A stretch of 64,000 bases of DNA from Leuconostocaceae bacterium ESL0958 (GCA_029433265.1 JAQTHT010000003.1:23168-87167), one strand, 5' to 3'; numbered from the stretch's first letter, positions 24,884 to 33,945 are shown. Translations and numbers: made by a program. The notes: generated by a model not told the origin, from the letters alone.

Positions 24884-27238
24884 CTATTGGTGAAAACGCA
24901 GCGCGGCTGCGCTGTTTTTTACCATTTTGACACTATCCCCTAAGGCACGTACCTGCCGGCGATTTAAGGAGCCAATCAAAATCCCATGCTTCGTTTTTTG
25001 AAGAGAACGAACCAAGGGCATTAAGTCGACCACTTCCTGCCATTGACGAGCTTGTGACAAAAGAACCGTTGCCGGTAACTGATAGGCCTGCTCCTGCACA
25101 TGGTCTAGATAACGCTGGTCCACCACTAAGATAGACTGCGCTGCCTGCTGGCTTTGCCAACTGACCTTCGCCAAACCAGCCGAAATATCCTGGCCAAAGA
25201 CAGCAAAATCAGCGCCATAGCGGTCGGATAGGCGGAAATACCAGTGCTTCACGGCCGCCGATCCACTTGCCACAATCACAATCTGCTGCCGGCCTCGCTC
25301 AACCAACTGCTGGAGCACCTGATCTTCTTGACTAGCCTGGGTAACCAGAAGCGGCACCGGGCTCTGCTGCTCAGCCGGCCCTTGTACTTGCTGCTGGAAA
25401 CCCTTGGGCGTGCTGGCCAGTAGTGCTTGCAGAGAATCTGGATAATAACGGGAGACGACCAGCAAACGATCCGCTACCTGTAACAGGTATTTTTGATAGA
25501 GCAAAGACACATCGACCAATAATTGGCAAAAGTCCGCTTCGCCTTCCTCTAGGAAACGAATGCCTTGTACGTACTGCTGGTTCGCCGCCAGAAAATCCAG
25601 CCGTTCTTGATACTGCTGCAAGAGGCGGGGCGACAGCCGGTAAGTAATAGCCGACTGGTCGGCCAAGTGCAGTAAGTCCTGAACACGACGTAAGAGCGAT
25701 TTGGCCGCCCTCATCTGCCCCGCCAATGACTGGCTCTGCTGCAGACGGGTCCGCGCCTGCTCGTAATTATGAACCGCCAACTTAAAAGCGCCGGCTGACT
25801 GCTTGTCTAGCTGCTGCCCTTGTTCCTGAATTTTTTCAACCTGTTCTTGATAAAAGGAAAGCGGTAGAGAGAACCCAAAGTAAGACTGAAGTTCATCTGC
25901 TAACTGCAATGGCTTCTCCATGATGACTGGCAGGGTTCCTCGCTGCCGCAATTGCTGGCTACGCAAGCGACTCCCCTGACTGAGCATGGCAGTCAGGGAT
26001 AGTAAGACCAAATCTGCTTCTTGAGCAGCTTGGTAAGCCTTTTGAAAGGCTGGACTAGTCGCCGTCCCCCGGAAGCGGTCAAGTAGGCCCTGGTTGCGCA
26101 ACCCCCTGGGTAGCTCTAACAAGCTTTGCTTGTCCGACAGGCTGGACCAAACCAGCAAACGGGCCAAGGTTGGGCTGCCACCAGCAGTCTTCGCGGCCGT
26201 TAAGGCCGCTTGGAAGGCCTGTTCATCCAAGTAATCACTGGGCTGTTCTAAGCGAGCAATGCGGTGGCGTTGCTTGCCACTCTGACGCACATTTAAATCC
26301 GCCAACAACCGCTCTTGTTGGGCCAAGAGCGCCTCATCACCGCTAACGAGCCAAACTGGGCTTTTTTTCTTTTGAAAAAAGAGGGGCAGCAAGTAAGCCG
26401 TTGTCTGCCCAAGCGCCGGGCCGTACTGTAACTGCCAAAGCGCCCGTTGGCTATTTTCCAAAAATCGATGTACAAAGTCCATGGCGTTGGCCTGGATAGT
26501 CGAAACAGTCTGATCCGCGGGTAGTAGCCGGTTTTTCTCAGCCAAGGTCTTGGGATAAGCATGATGGTTGGTTCGACCAGTCTGGTGCTTGGCCTGCTTT
26601 GCTGATGCTTGGTTGGCTGGAACTGAATCCTGCTGGCAGGCCATCTTCAAGAAAGCCTGGGTTTCGCGAATGAGTCCCCAATCGGCCAGCTGTAAGCTTT
26701 TTTTCACTGCTGCTGGTAGTGCCGCCGCTCGGTCCCAGAGATTGAGTAACAAGTGGGCCGTTGCTTCAGCATCAGCGTTGGCCCGGTGGGCCTGCACTAA
26801 TGGTAGAGAGAGACTTTGGGTTAAGTCAGACAGCCGGTAGCCCGCTTCAGTTGGGTACAGTATCTGCGCCAACTGGACTGTATCCACCGCCACTAAATCC
26901 AAGGGGGCTAAGCCCACCCGTTCAAACTCTGCATTTAAAAAGGGCAGATCAAAGTTAACGTTGTGGGCAACAAAAACCTGGCCCTGCAAGAGCGACTGAA
27001 GGGATGGCGCCAGCTCCTCAAAGTAAGGCGCATCACGCACTTCCTTGGGATGAATCTGCGTTAACTGCTGAATTTTTTTATCAATGGGCTGACCGGGATT
27101 CACAAAGGAATCAAAGTGCTCCATAATTTGATGATTTTTAACAAAAGTCATCCCGATTTGAATAATCCGGCCCCCCTTCTCAACAGAGGAGGCGGTCGTT
27201 TCCAAATCAACGATGGCAAAGGCGGCCGAACTTTTCAT
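24884..27238 (-). CDS. dinG: DinG-like exonuclease with a degenerate helicase region
   Basis: The N-terminal 170 residues form an intact DnaQ-type (DEDDh) 3'-5' exonuclease: FAIVDLETTA with Asp11 and Glu13, VFVAHNVNFDLPFL, and HRANADAEATAHLL. The rest corresponds by length and position to the XPD-like DinG helicase, but Walker A reads GPALGQT near 272 instead of G-x-G-K-T/S, the DEAH box is gone (MEKPL near 441) and no iron-sulfur cysteines are seen. The total, 784 residues, is shorter than the usual ~930. Expect nuclease without ATP-driven unwinding. AAGGAG precedes the ATG. Synteny with ypmB, aspB, asnS and dnaD supports the name. Confidence 0.85.
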   Translation of the reverse strand: MKSSAAFAIVDLETTASSVEKGGRIIQIGMTFVKNHQIMEHFDSFVNPGQPIDKKIQQLTQIHPKEVRDAPYFEELAPSLQSLLQGQVFVAHNVNFDLPFLNAEFERVGLAPLDLVAVDTVQLAQILYPTEAGYRLSDLTQSLSLPLVQAHRANADAEATAHLLLNLWDRAAALPAAVKKSLQLADWGLIRETQAFLKMACQQDSVPANQASAKQAKHQTGRTNHHAYPKTLAEKNRLLPADQTVSTIQANAMDFVHRFLENSQRALWQLQYGPALGQTTAYLLPLFFQKKKSPVWLVSGDEALLAQQERLLADLNVRQSGKQRHRIARLEQPSDYLDEQAFQAALTAAKTAGGSPTLARLLVWSSLSDKQSLLELPRGLRNQGLLDRFRGTATSPAFQKAYQAAQEADLVLLSLTAMLSQGSRLRSQQLRQRGTLPVIMEKPLQLADELQSYFGFSLPLSFYQEQVEKIQEQGQQLDKQSAGAFKLAVHNYEQARTRLQQSQSLAGQMRAAKSLLRRVQDLLHLADQSAITYRLSPRLLQQYQERLDFLAANQQYVQGIRFLEEGEADFCQLLVDVSLLYQKYLLQVADRLLVVSRYYPDSLQALLASTPKGFQQQVQGPAEQQSPVPLLVTQASQEDQVLQQLVERGRQQIVIVASGSAAVKHWYFRLSDRYGADFAVFGQDISAGLAKVSWQSQQAAQSILVVDQRYLDHVQEQAYQLPATVLLSQARQWQEVVDLMPLVRSLQKTKHGILIGSLNRRQVRALGDSVKMVKNSAAALRFHQ

Positions 27239-27315
27239 CGGGGCTCCTTCCTTAGACCAATGCTACCTAAAAGGAGCGTAGCATTCATCAACGCTATCAG
27301 AATAATTAGTCCCAT

Positions 27316-27345
27316 TTTACACCAGAAAGCCCACTGGGGTACAAT
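27316..27345 (+). promoter_or_regulatory. Promoter of the mevalonate cluster
   Basis: TTTACA (27316-27321) and TACAAT (27340-27345) are 18 bases apart and lie just upstream of mvk, giving a short leader of about 18 bases that holds GGAGGG. Confidence 0.6.
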
Positions 27346-27369
27346 ATTATTAACTATTGGAGGGATGAT

Positions 27370-28302
27370 ATGGAAGAAAAACGAATTGGCCAGGGGCAAG
27401 CCCATGGCAAAGCAATCTTAATTGGCGACCACGCGGTTGTTTATAACCAGCCAGCCGTGGCCATCCCCCTCTTGGACTTAACGGTCGCCGCGACCTTTGC
27501 AGCCAGTCCTGCTGGCCAAATGCTGCAACTAAACGAAGCCCGAATCGCCTTGGATGAATTAGGGGCTGATTTAGAGGGCATTCGCGTGCTCTTAAACCAA
27601 CTATTGGCTGATTTAGCACTGACCGAACAGTCCTTTCTCATTCAGGTACACGCAAATATCCCTCAGGAAAGGGGTTTTGGTGCTTCCGCCGCCCTGGCTA
27701 ATGCCATCACGAAAGCGGCTTTTGACTTTGCAGCACAACCACTCACAGCCGATGCGTTAAGCCAGTATGTGAACCTAGCTGAAACAATTGCCCACGGCTC
27801 CCCCTCTGGCATTGATGCCGCTACTGTCCAGGCCGACGAACCCATTTGGTTTGAAAATAAAAAAGCCCAACCCTTTCAAAGTCAACTACAGGCCTGCTTG
27901 GTCCTAGCTGACACGGGCGTGCGTGGCCAAACCGTTCGGGCCGTCAACATTGTCAAAGAACAGCTCAAAATGGACTATGATTACACTTGGGCCGCTATCG
28001 AAGATTTGGGGGCCTTGGCCAAGCAAGTTAGAGAAGCACTCGGCCTGGACGACCCAACTGCCTTAGGGGCCTATTTCACACAGGCCCACCAAGACCTAGT
28101 GCGCTTGCGCGTTTCTCACCCTAAATTAAACCAACTGGTGGATGCCGCTATTGCTGCCGGGGCCCTAGGCGCCAAGCTTACTGGTTCCGGCATCGGGGGG
28201 GCCATGTTAGCGTTGGCTAGCAATGAAAGCCAGGCCAAACAAATTGCCGCAGCCCTTCAGCGGGCTGGCGCTCAGGAGACTTGGGTGCAACCCCTCCACT
28301 AA
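27370..28302 (+). CDS. mvk: Mevalonate kinase
   Basis: This 310-residue GHMP kinase phosphorylates mevalonate, the first committed kinase step to isoprenoids. The GHMP motif 2 reads ERGFGASAALANAI near residue 100; the substrate/catalytic segment reads SPSGIDAATVQ near 150; and motif 3 reads KLTGSGIGGAMLAL near 275. The N-terminal GKAILIGDHAVVYNQPAVAI is the usual opening. GGAGGG precedes the ATG. It opens the mvk, mvaD, mvaK2, fni cluster, though a terminator-like hairpin separates it from mvaD. Confidence 0.93.
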   Translation: MEEKRIGQGQAHGKAILIGDHAVVYNQPAVAIPLLDLTVAATFAASPAGQMLQLNEARIALDELGADLEGIRVLLNQLLADLALTEQSFLIQVHANIPQERGFGASAALANAITKAAFDFAAQPLTADALSQYVNLAETIAHGSPSGIDAATVQADEPIWFENKKAQPFQSQLQACLVLADTGVRGQTVRAVNIVKEQLKMDYDYTWAAIEDLGALAKQVREALGLDDPTALGAYFTQAHQDLVRLRVSHPKLNQLVDAAIAAGALGAKLTGSGIGGAMLALASNESQAKQIAAALQRAGAQETWVQPLH

Positions 28303-28315
28303 GTCATTCGTCGTT

Positions 28316-28344
28316 AAACCGGCCAATCGGCCGGTTTCATTTTT
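28316..28344 (+). terminator. Terminator-like hairpin between mvk and mvaD
   Basis: AAACCGGCC and GGCCGGTTT form a perfect 9-bp stem with a four-base loop, followed by CATTTTT. It lies 13 bases after the mvk stop and would partly cut transcription into mvaD unless another promoter exists. Confidence 0.75.
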
Positions 28345-28365
28345 CAAGATAAGGAGCACCTTGCC

Positions 28366-29358
28366 ATGCCCATTTTAACTGGATCGGCCCAGGCCCACAC
28401 CAACATTGCCCTCATGAAATACTGGGGTAAAGAAAATCCCGAGGAAAACATCCCCAGCACTTCCTCCCTATCCCTCACACTCGATCGGTTTTATTCCCTG
28501 ACTGAGGTCTCTGCCGGCAAGGAAGATACCCTAACCATTAACAACTTGCAACAGGACCCTGCTCGCATTCACCGCTTCTTAGACTTTTTACGCCAGGAAG
28601 TACAGGATTTTCCACCCTTGAATGTTATTTCGAAGAACACAGTGCCGACAGCAGCTGGACTAGCCTCCTCCGCTTCGGCCTTTGCTGCGCTGACGGGCGC
28701 GGTCGCTTCTTATTGTGGCTGGGACTACTCCTTGACTACACTCTCTCGCCTTGCTCGGCATGGTTCGGGTTCCGCCACCCGTTCCTTTTACCCTGATTTT
28801 GCCATCTGGCACAAAGGAGAGGACGATGCCTCTTCCTACGCGGAACACTATGACACACCTGACTTGCCCATTGCTATGGTCATTTGTGAGGTGACTGGTG
28901 CTCGCAAAAAAGTCTCCTCTTCGGATGGCATGCAGCGAGCGATGACCTCCCCCCACTACCAGGACTGGGTCAACCAATCGGCCCAACAATTGACGGCCAT
29001 GCAGACAGCCTTACAGGCAGGAGATTTAGCAACCGTTGGGCAAATCGCAGAGGCAAACGCCCTCGCGATGCATGACTTAAATTTAACTGCAACCGACCGA
29101 CGCTTTACGTATTTTAATCAAAAAACGCTGGCCCTACTGGACGCTGTTAAAAAGCTTCGCCAGGAAGGCTTCTTAGCCTATGCCACGGTTGATGCTGGTC
29201 CCAACGTGAAAATCATTACCAATCAGGAGCAGGCACCCGCCATCGTCGATCGCATGGGCGAACTGGTCCGCCAAGTCAAATACGAAATTGTTGGTAAGGG
29301 GCCCGGCATTGTCATCAACAAAGCAAAAGAAGTGCCCCTCAATGAATACGACCAGTAA
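28366..29358 (+). CDS. mvaD: Diphosphomevalonate decarboxylase
   Basis: The 330-residue enzyme carries the family's opening AHTNIALMKYWGKENPEENI, the GHMP motif PTAAGLASSASAFAALTGA near residue 95, the RLARHGSGSATRSFYP segment near 130 and the catalytic Asp in TVDAGPNVK near 285. It converts mevalonate diphosphate to isopentenyl diphosphate with ATP. AAGGAG is upstream of the ATG. mvaK2 follows after 12 bases. Confidence 0.95.
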   Translation: MPILTGSAQAHTNIALMKYWGKENPEENIPSTSSLSLTLDRFYSLTEVSAGKEDTLTINNLQQDPARIHRFLDFLRQEVQDFPPLNVISKNTVPTAAGLASSASAFAALTGAVASYCGWDYSLTTLSRLARHGSGSATRSFYPDFAIWHKGEDDASSYAEHYDTPDLPIAMVICEVTGARKKVSSSDGMQRAMTSPHYQDWVNQSAQQLTAMQTALQAGDLATVGQIAEANALAMHDLNLTATDRRFTYFNQKTLALLDAVKKLRQEGFLAYATVDAGPNVKIITNQEQAPAIVDRMGELVRQVKYEIVGKGPGIVINKAKEVPLNEYDQ

Positions 29359-29370
29359 GAAGGCGAACGC

Positions 29371-30468
29371 ATGGTAGCAACCGCAAGCATACAAGTACCG
29401 GGAAAACTATTTTTGACGGGTGAATATGCCATTACCAGAGCTGGCCAGTGGGCAGTCATTGCGGCTGTCCAACAGGGCCTACAATTCAACTTTCGGCCGA
29501 TAGCAGGCAGATCCACTGCCAGCGTTCACGTTGACAGTCCCGCACTAGCAGCCAGCCAGTCCTGGCAGTGGACAGCCCAAACGTTCGCCGACTTGACCAG
29601 TTTGCAAGCAGGACCCTGGGCCTATGTCAAAATGGCCGCAGCCCTCTTCTATCAAGAGCACGCCGACCAACTGGCCCTGGCGGACCAACCAGATTTGCAG
29701 ATAACAATTGCCAGTCAATTACAAAAAGGCCAGGCAAAATTAGGCCTCGGTTCTTCGGCTGCCGTGACAGTGGGCATGGTAAAAACACTCCATCAGTACT
29801 ACCAACTAACCACTGACCCCCTCCGTATTTTTAAGGAGGCAGCCTTTGCCCACTACCTGGTCCAAGGGTCCGGCTCCCTAGGCGACCTAGCAGCGGCTAG
29901 CTTTGGCGGTTTGATTGCCTACCGCAGCCCAGCTTGGTTGCAGCAGGCAAAACAGGGGCCCTGGCAGCTTACGGACTTTGCTCAACTAGACTGGTCCCAA
30001 CTTAATATCCAATCCTTGCCTTGGCCAGGACAGTGGCAACTGGGCGTTGTCCCGAGCTTTGAACCAGCTTCGACTAAGAAAGCCCTTGCCAAGCAACTGT
30101 CCTTTCCCAAGCCTTTTTATGAGCAAGCAAATGAGGCCAGCCTCAATTTGGCCGATGCCTGCCAAAGGGGCCACTATGACCAGGCCATCCGGGCCCTCGC
30201 TGACAACCAAGCCGCCCTCCTGGCCCAACTACCAGCCGCTTATTTGACGCCAGCATTAAGCCGATTTTTAGCAGTCTGCCGCGAGCTAAGGTTAGCTGGA
30301 AAAGTTTCTGGCGCCGGCTTCGGCGACAACGGCGTCGTGATTTTGCCCGATCAGCAGGCGCAAATAAAACTCCAACAGCAGTTAGCAGCGGTTGGGCTCT
30401 CCATTTTTTACCCAGTCCTTGCAGAGAAGGAAAACCGACTTCATGGCGAATCTCCAATCACAACGTAA
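29371..30468 (+). CDS. mvaK2: Phosphomevalonate kinase
   Basis: This 365-residue GHMP kinase starts with VPGKLFLTGEYAITRAGQWA and carries the ATP motif KLGLGSSAAVTVGMV near residue 125, followed by GSGSLGDLAAASFGGLIAY and a C-terminal KVSGAGFGDNGVVI. It phosphorylates mevalonate 5-phosphate. It overlaps the next gene (fni) by 26 bases, indicating coupled translation. Position between mvaD and fni fits the standard lactic cluster. Confidence 0.93.
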   Translation: MVATASIQVPGKLFLTGEYAITRAGQWAVIAAVQQGLQFNFRPIAGRSTASVHVDSPALAASQSWQWTAQTFADLTSLQAGPWAYVKMAAALFYQEHADQLALADQPDLQITIASQLQKGQAKLGLGSSAAVTVGMVKTLHQYYQLTTDPLRIFKEAAFAHYLVQGSGSLGDLAAASFGGLIAYRSPAWLQQAKQGPWQLTDFAQLDWSQLNIQSLPWPGQWQLGVVPSFEPASTKKALAKQLSFPKPFYEQANEASLNLADACQRGHYDQAIRALADNQAALLAQLPAAYLTPALSRFLAVCRELRLAGKVSGAGFGDNGVVILPDQQAQIKLQQQLAAVGLSIFYPVLAEKENRLHGESPITT

Positions 30469-31483
30469 AAACGAACACCTGTCCTTGGCCACTAAATTTT
30501 GGCGGGATGGCAGTAATCAACAAGTCGGCCCCGGCTTTGAGGCTGTTCGCCTGATACCAGGCCCGTTGACGGACATGTCAGTGGCAGAAGCGGATCCGAG
30601 CTTGCTCCTTTTTGGCCAGCACTTTGACTGGCCCTTTTATATCGAAGCCATGACGGGTGGTTCCGCACAAGGCAAAGCAGTCAATGAAGCACTGGCCAAG
30701 GTGGCCGCGGAAACAAACCTAGCCATGGCCGTTGGCTCCCAATCGGCCGCCTTAAAAGACCCGACTTTGGCGGATAGCTACCAAGTCGTTCGCAAGCAAC
30801 ACCCAACGGGCTTCCTCATCGCCAATTTAGGGGCGGACCATCCCATTGACCATGTGCGTGCAGCCGTTGATATGATTGAGGCCAATGCCATTGAGCTCCA
30901 CGTTAACTTAGGCCAGGAATTATCAATGGCAGAGGGCGATCGGGCCTTCTTTTGGCTAGAAAACTTGAACAATGTTATTGCAAAAGCCCCCGTGCCCGTC
31001 ATCATCAAAGAGGTTGGCTTTGGCATGGGCCCGGCTTTGTTGCAGCAATTAGCCGCCCTAGAACCAGCGGCCATCAATATTGGTGGCGGTAATGGCACGT
31101 CCTTCCATCAGATTGAGCAGCGCCGGGATCGACAGAAGACGGCGCCGCTTGATTTGACCCAGTACGGCCTATCCACGGTTGAATCCCTCTTAGCCGCAGA
31201 AAAGGCCAATCTGACGACGCCAGTCATCGCCACGGGCGGCATTCAGTCAATCAATGACGTCCTAACAGCCCTCGTACTAGGAGCCAAAACCAGCTCCGTT
31301 GCCGGCTACTTCCTCAAGGTGTTGATGACTGATGGGCCGAACGCGCTGACCCAAGAAATTCTGAGCTGGCAGGCCGCCCTGCCCAAACTCATGACGCTCT
31401 GTGGCGCTCAGACCCTGGCTGATTTACCACAGCAGGACAGAATCTATAGCCCTGCTTTGCAAAATAGCTTCGACCAGCTTTAA
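30443..31483 (+). CDS. fni: Type 2 isopentenyl-diphosphate isomerase
   Basis: This FMN-dependent isomerase (346 residues from the ATG at 30443) converts isopentenyl diphosphate to dimethylallyl diphosphate. It shows RKNEHLSLA, the FMN-binding FYIEAMTGGSAQGKAVNEAL, ANLGADHPIDHV, VNLGQELSMAEGDRAF, VIIKEVGFGM and ATGGIQSINDVL blocks. A frame from 30392 exists, but AGAAGGA before 30443 and homology place the start there. It completes the mevalonate pathway cluster and ends at a bidirectional terminator. Confidence 0.93.
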   Translation: MANLQSQRKNEHLSLATKFWRDGSNQQVGPGFEAVRLIPGPLTDMSVAEADPSLLLFGQHFDWPFYIEAMTGGSAQGKAVNEALAKVAAETNLAMAVGSQSAALKDPTLADSYQVVRKQHPTGFLIANLGADHPIDHVRAAVDMIEANAIELHVNLGQELSMAEGDRAFFWLENLNNVIAKAPVPVIIKEVGFGMGPALLQQLAALEPAAINIGGGNGTSFHQIEQRRDRQKTAPLDLTQYGLSTVESLLAAEKANLTTPVIATGGIQSINDVLTALVLGAKTSSVAGYFLKVLMTDGPNALTQEILSWQAALPKLMTLCGAQTLADLPQQDRIYSPALQNSFDQL

Positions 31484-31541
31484 CATCCAGCAGGTCCCCC
31501 ACCCTCAATTTAGATTGCCTACGGTCATACCGGGCAACATC

Positions 31542-31578
31542 AAAAAAATCGTCCGACCTTTTGGTCAGACGATTTTTT
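31542..31578. terminator. Bidirectional intrinsic terminator
   Basis: AAAAAATCGTC pairs with GACGATTTTTT, with an inner GACC/GGTC stem around TTTT. It lies between the converging fni and aldo/keto reductase genes. Confidence 0.88.
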
Positions 31579-31585
31579 CTAATCT

Positions 31586-32506
31586 TTATTGAACAGGCTT
31601 GTTCATGTATTCATCATGGTCATCCCATGTGGATACTTCATCCTTAACCCCATTTTCAACACCCTTGTGCCAAGCAAAGGTATCATACCAGATGGAGTGC
31701 TTTTCTTGGTTCAAAGCCTTGATGGCTGCCATTTCCTCATCGGACAAGTCAAAGTCATCAATTTGTGAATTGGCAATGATTCGTTCTTCATGGGCAGACT
31801 TTGGAATGGTAATGGCGCCCATTTGGTAGTCGAAACGCAAGATAACTTGGGCAGCCGTCTTGTTGTGCCGTTCAGCGATGGCCGTCACAGCAGGATCAGA
31901 CAAGGCTTCGCCACCACCCAATGGTGACCATGCTTCCATCGCAATGCCCAAGCCGTTCATGTAATCAAAGAGCTTTTCTTCTTGAATCAATGGGTTAAAT
32001 TCCATTTGGTTCACGTGTGGCATAACCGTACCAGCAGCCAAAACTGTTTCTAACTTCTCTTCATCAAAGTTGGAAACACCGATTGCCCGGACCCGGCCGT
32101 CCTTGTAGAGCTTTTCCAAAGCACGCCAAGTATCAACGTAGGTCGCATCCACTGGCCAGTGGACCAACAACAAGTCCAAGTAAGTTAACCGGAGTTCCTT
32201 CATTTGCTGCTCAAAGTTATCCAAAGTAGACTGGTAACCTTGATCGCCATTGAAGACCTTAGTCGTGATGAAGAGATCCTTGCGGTTCAAGTGGTTATCC
32301 TTCAAGGCCTTTTGAATGCCGTAACCAACACCGGCTTGGTTACCGTATTGCTTGGCCGTATCGATCATCCGGTAACCATTCTTAATGGCAACCTGCACAG
32401 AGTTCGCTGCTTCTGCGTTTGAAGACTTCCAAACACCTAGACCAAAGACGGGCATTGCCACCCCATTGGCCAGCTTCGTGCTTTCTTGCAAAATTTTGTT
32501 TGCCAT
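31586..32506 (-). CDS. Aldo/keto reductase (2,5-diketo-gluconate reductase-like)
   Basis: The 306-residue NADPH-dependent oxidoreductase has the TIM-barrel catalytic tetrad: Asp in YRMIDTAKQYGNQAGVG, Tyr in the same block, Lys in LFITTKVF and His in LLLVHWP. The cofactor motif is IPKSAHEERIIAN. The substrate could be methylglyoxal or sugar aldehydes; it cannot be decided. Codon choice is biased (mostly GGT, AAG, ATC), suggesting high expression. AAAGGAAG stands 10 bases before the ATG. Confidence 0.9.
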   Translation of the reverse strand: MANKILQESTKLANGVAMPVFGLGVWKSSNAEAANSVQVAIKNGYRMIDTAKQYGNQAGVGYGIQKALKDNHLNRKDLFITTKVFNGDQGYQSTLDNFEQQMKELRLTYLDLLLVHWPVDATYVDTWRALEKLYKDGRVRAIGVSNFDEEKLETVLAAGTVMPHVNQMEFNPLIQEEKLFDYMNGLGIAMEAWSPLGGGEALSDPAVTAIAERHNKTAAQVILRFDYQMGAITIPKSAHEERIIANSQIDDFDLSDEEMAAIKALNQEKHSIWYDTFAWHKGVENGVKDEVSTWDDHDEYMNKPVQ

Positions 32507-32549
32507 GTAACAGTACTTCCTTTCTTTTTCTTCATTCTTATTCTAAACC

Positions 32550-32586
32550 AAAAGGCCGCTTGCATGCAATGCAAACAGCCTTTTTT
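32550..32586. terminator. Intrinsic terminator of the queT-SDR operon
   Basis: AAAAGGC pairs with GCCTTTT, with an inner TTGCAT/ATGCAA stem. It lies between the SDR stop (minus) and the aldo/keto reductase start and can act in both directions. Confidence 0.7.
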
Positions 32587-32611
32587 CTTTGAAAATATAA
32601 GCAAGACCAAT

Positions 32612-33349
32612 TTAATGGCCCAGTGTCCAACCGCCATCCAACGGAATAACCGTCCCAGCCAGATAATTGGCCTGTGGGCTCGTCACAAATAGCGTTAAAT
32701 CCGCGACCTCTTCTGGCTGAGCCCAACGCTTGGCCGGCGTCTGTGCCGCTACTTGGGCGGCCATGGCGCCATCCCCAGCAAAATCAGCTGCATTCATAGG
32801 CGTCTGTACCGCCCCCGGTGCAATGGCATTGACACGAATCCCGTCCTGGGCGTAGTCGAAGGCCAGTTGTTTGGTCAAACCCACTAAGGCATGCTTCGAC
32901 ATGGTATAGGCGGCACCACCCCCACCGGCAACCAGACCGGCAATGGAGGCCATATAGACCAAAGCGCCCTGGCCCCTTTTGATCATGGCCGGCAACAATG
33001 CCTGTGTTAAGACCACTGCCGGCCGTAAATTAGTGGCCAGCACCTGGTCAATGGTCCCCATAGACTGCTTTAACAGTGGCTGAAAACCATCTAACATCCC
33101 AGCCGTCGACAAAAAAATATCAAAGGGTGCTGCCTGTTCTAAGGAACGGGCCAGCGCCATCAGGGCATCTTCATCGGCTAAATCCACGACTTGACTCACT
33201 AAGTTTCGCTCCGTGATGGGCATGGGCTGGCGGTCAATCGCCAACACGTTGGCCCCAGCTGCTAAATAAGCTTTGGTCTGGGCTAGACCTATCCCGCTGG
33301 CCGCCCCCGTGATACAAACCCGTTGTTCCCGATAATCTTGTTCAATCAT
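32612..33349 (-). CDS. Short-chain dehydrogenase/reductase co-transcribed with queT
   Basis: This 245-residue classical SDR has the cofactor motif CITGAASGIGLAQ, Asp at the NAD(P) site in LAIDRQP, STAGM, the catalytic serine in VYMASIAG, YTMSK with Tyr/Lys, and RVNAIAPGAV. The substrate is unknown; annotation as 3-oxoacyl-ACP reductase is possible but not proved. Its ATG immediately follows the queT stop (TAAATG), so it shares the riboswitch-controlled message. A role linked with queuosine precursors is only inferred. Confidence 0.88.
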   Translation of the reverse strand: MIEQDYREQRVCITGAASGIGLAQTKAYLAAGANVLAIDRQPMPITERNLVSQVVDLADEDALMALARSLEQAAPFDIFLSTAGMLDGFQPLLKQSMGTIDQVLATNLRPAVVLTQALLPAMIKRGQGALVYMASIAGLVAGGGGAAYTMSKHALVGLTKQLAFDYAQDGIRVNAIAPGAVQTPMNAADFAGDGAMAAQVAAQTPAKRWAQPEEVADLTLFVTSPQANYLAGTVIPLDGGWTLGH

Positions 33350-33898
33350 TTATTTACTCAAATCCATTACTTTACTGAGCGCGGCAATCAGCAGGGCGCC
33401 TACCAACAGGGATACCGCTTCCCCAGGTAGAACGGACAGGTAGTAAGCCCACCACTGTGCCAAAAGCGTGTGCCCCTGGTCGGGAGGGAAGGCCCCGCTG
33501 GCGTTTATTTGAAAGGCCAAGGTAAATTCAGCCGCCAAAATGCCCATTCCCACGGTCAATACGGATAGTGAGGAAATGATTAATTTTAACCAAGTGGCCT
33601 TGACCCGCCGGGTTAGACAGTAGGTCAGGCTGGTCATCACCACCGTCCCCAAGGTCCCAAAGACCCAGTCAATCCAGCCCAGTGGTGACAACAAGTTGGC
33701 AATCAGGACGCCCAGTCCCAAAGCGACAATGTAGCGCTTATGCCAGGCTGCCAAGTGGTTGAGCCCTTCTGACAGACGTAGCTGCACTGGGCCAAAACCA
33801 ATGGGCGCAATGACCATGGTAATGGCAGCGTAGACAGCCGCCACCACGGCGGTCATCGTGATGGACTGTGTCCGAGACACTTTCTTTTCGTTTTGCAT
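33350..33898 (-). CDS. queT: QueT-type queuosine precursor transporter (ECF S component)
   Basis: This 182-residue membrane protein has about five or six transmembrane segments and matches the QueT family (SITMTAVVAAVYAAITMVIA and FGPVQLRLSEGLNHLAAWHK near residues 13-50, the conserved RLSEGL). It is an S component that binds preQ1/preQ0 and works with the shared ECF module, which is not in the window. GGAG is embedded in the end of a preQ1-I riboswitch at 33908-33945, which supports the function. The gene directly precedes an SDR gene. Confidence 0.9.
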   Translation of the reverse strand: MQNEKKVSRTQSITMTAVVAAVYAAITMVIAPIGFGPVQLRLSEGLNHLAAWHKRYIVALGLGVLIANLLSPLGWIDWVFGTLGTVVMTSLTYCLTRRVKATWLKLIISSLSVLTVGMGILAAEFTLAFQINASGAFPPDQGHTLLAQWWAYYLSVLPGEAVSLLVGALLIAALSKVMDLSK

Positions 33899-33907
33899 GA
33901 TTGTTCT

Positions 33908-33945
33908 CCTAGTTTTGTTAAAGCGGGATGGTTGATGAACCGCTT
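33908..33945 (-). promoter_or_regulatory. PreQ1-I riboswitch controlling queT translation
   Basis: On the minus strand AGCGG (33944-33940) pairs with CCGCT after a GGTTC...CCC loop, and the A-rich tail TTTAACAAAACTAGGAG follows. This matches the small preQ1 class I aptamer (known examples have GGTC/GGTTC, CCC and AACAAAAC tails). The tail contains the Shine-Dalgarno GGAG, so ligand binding should block ribosome access. A preQ1-II fold was considered and fits less well. Confidence 0.85.
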
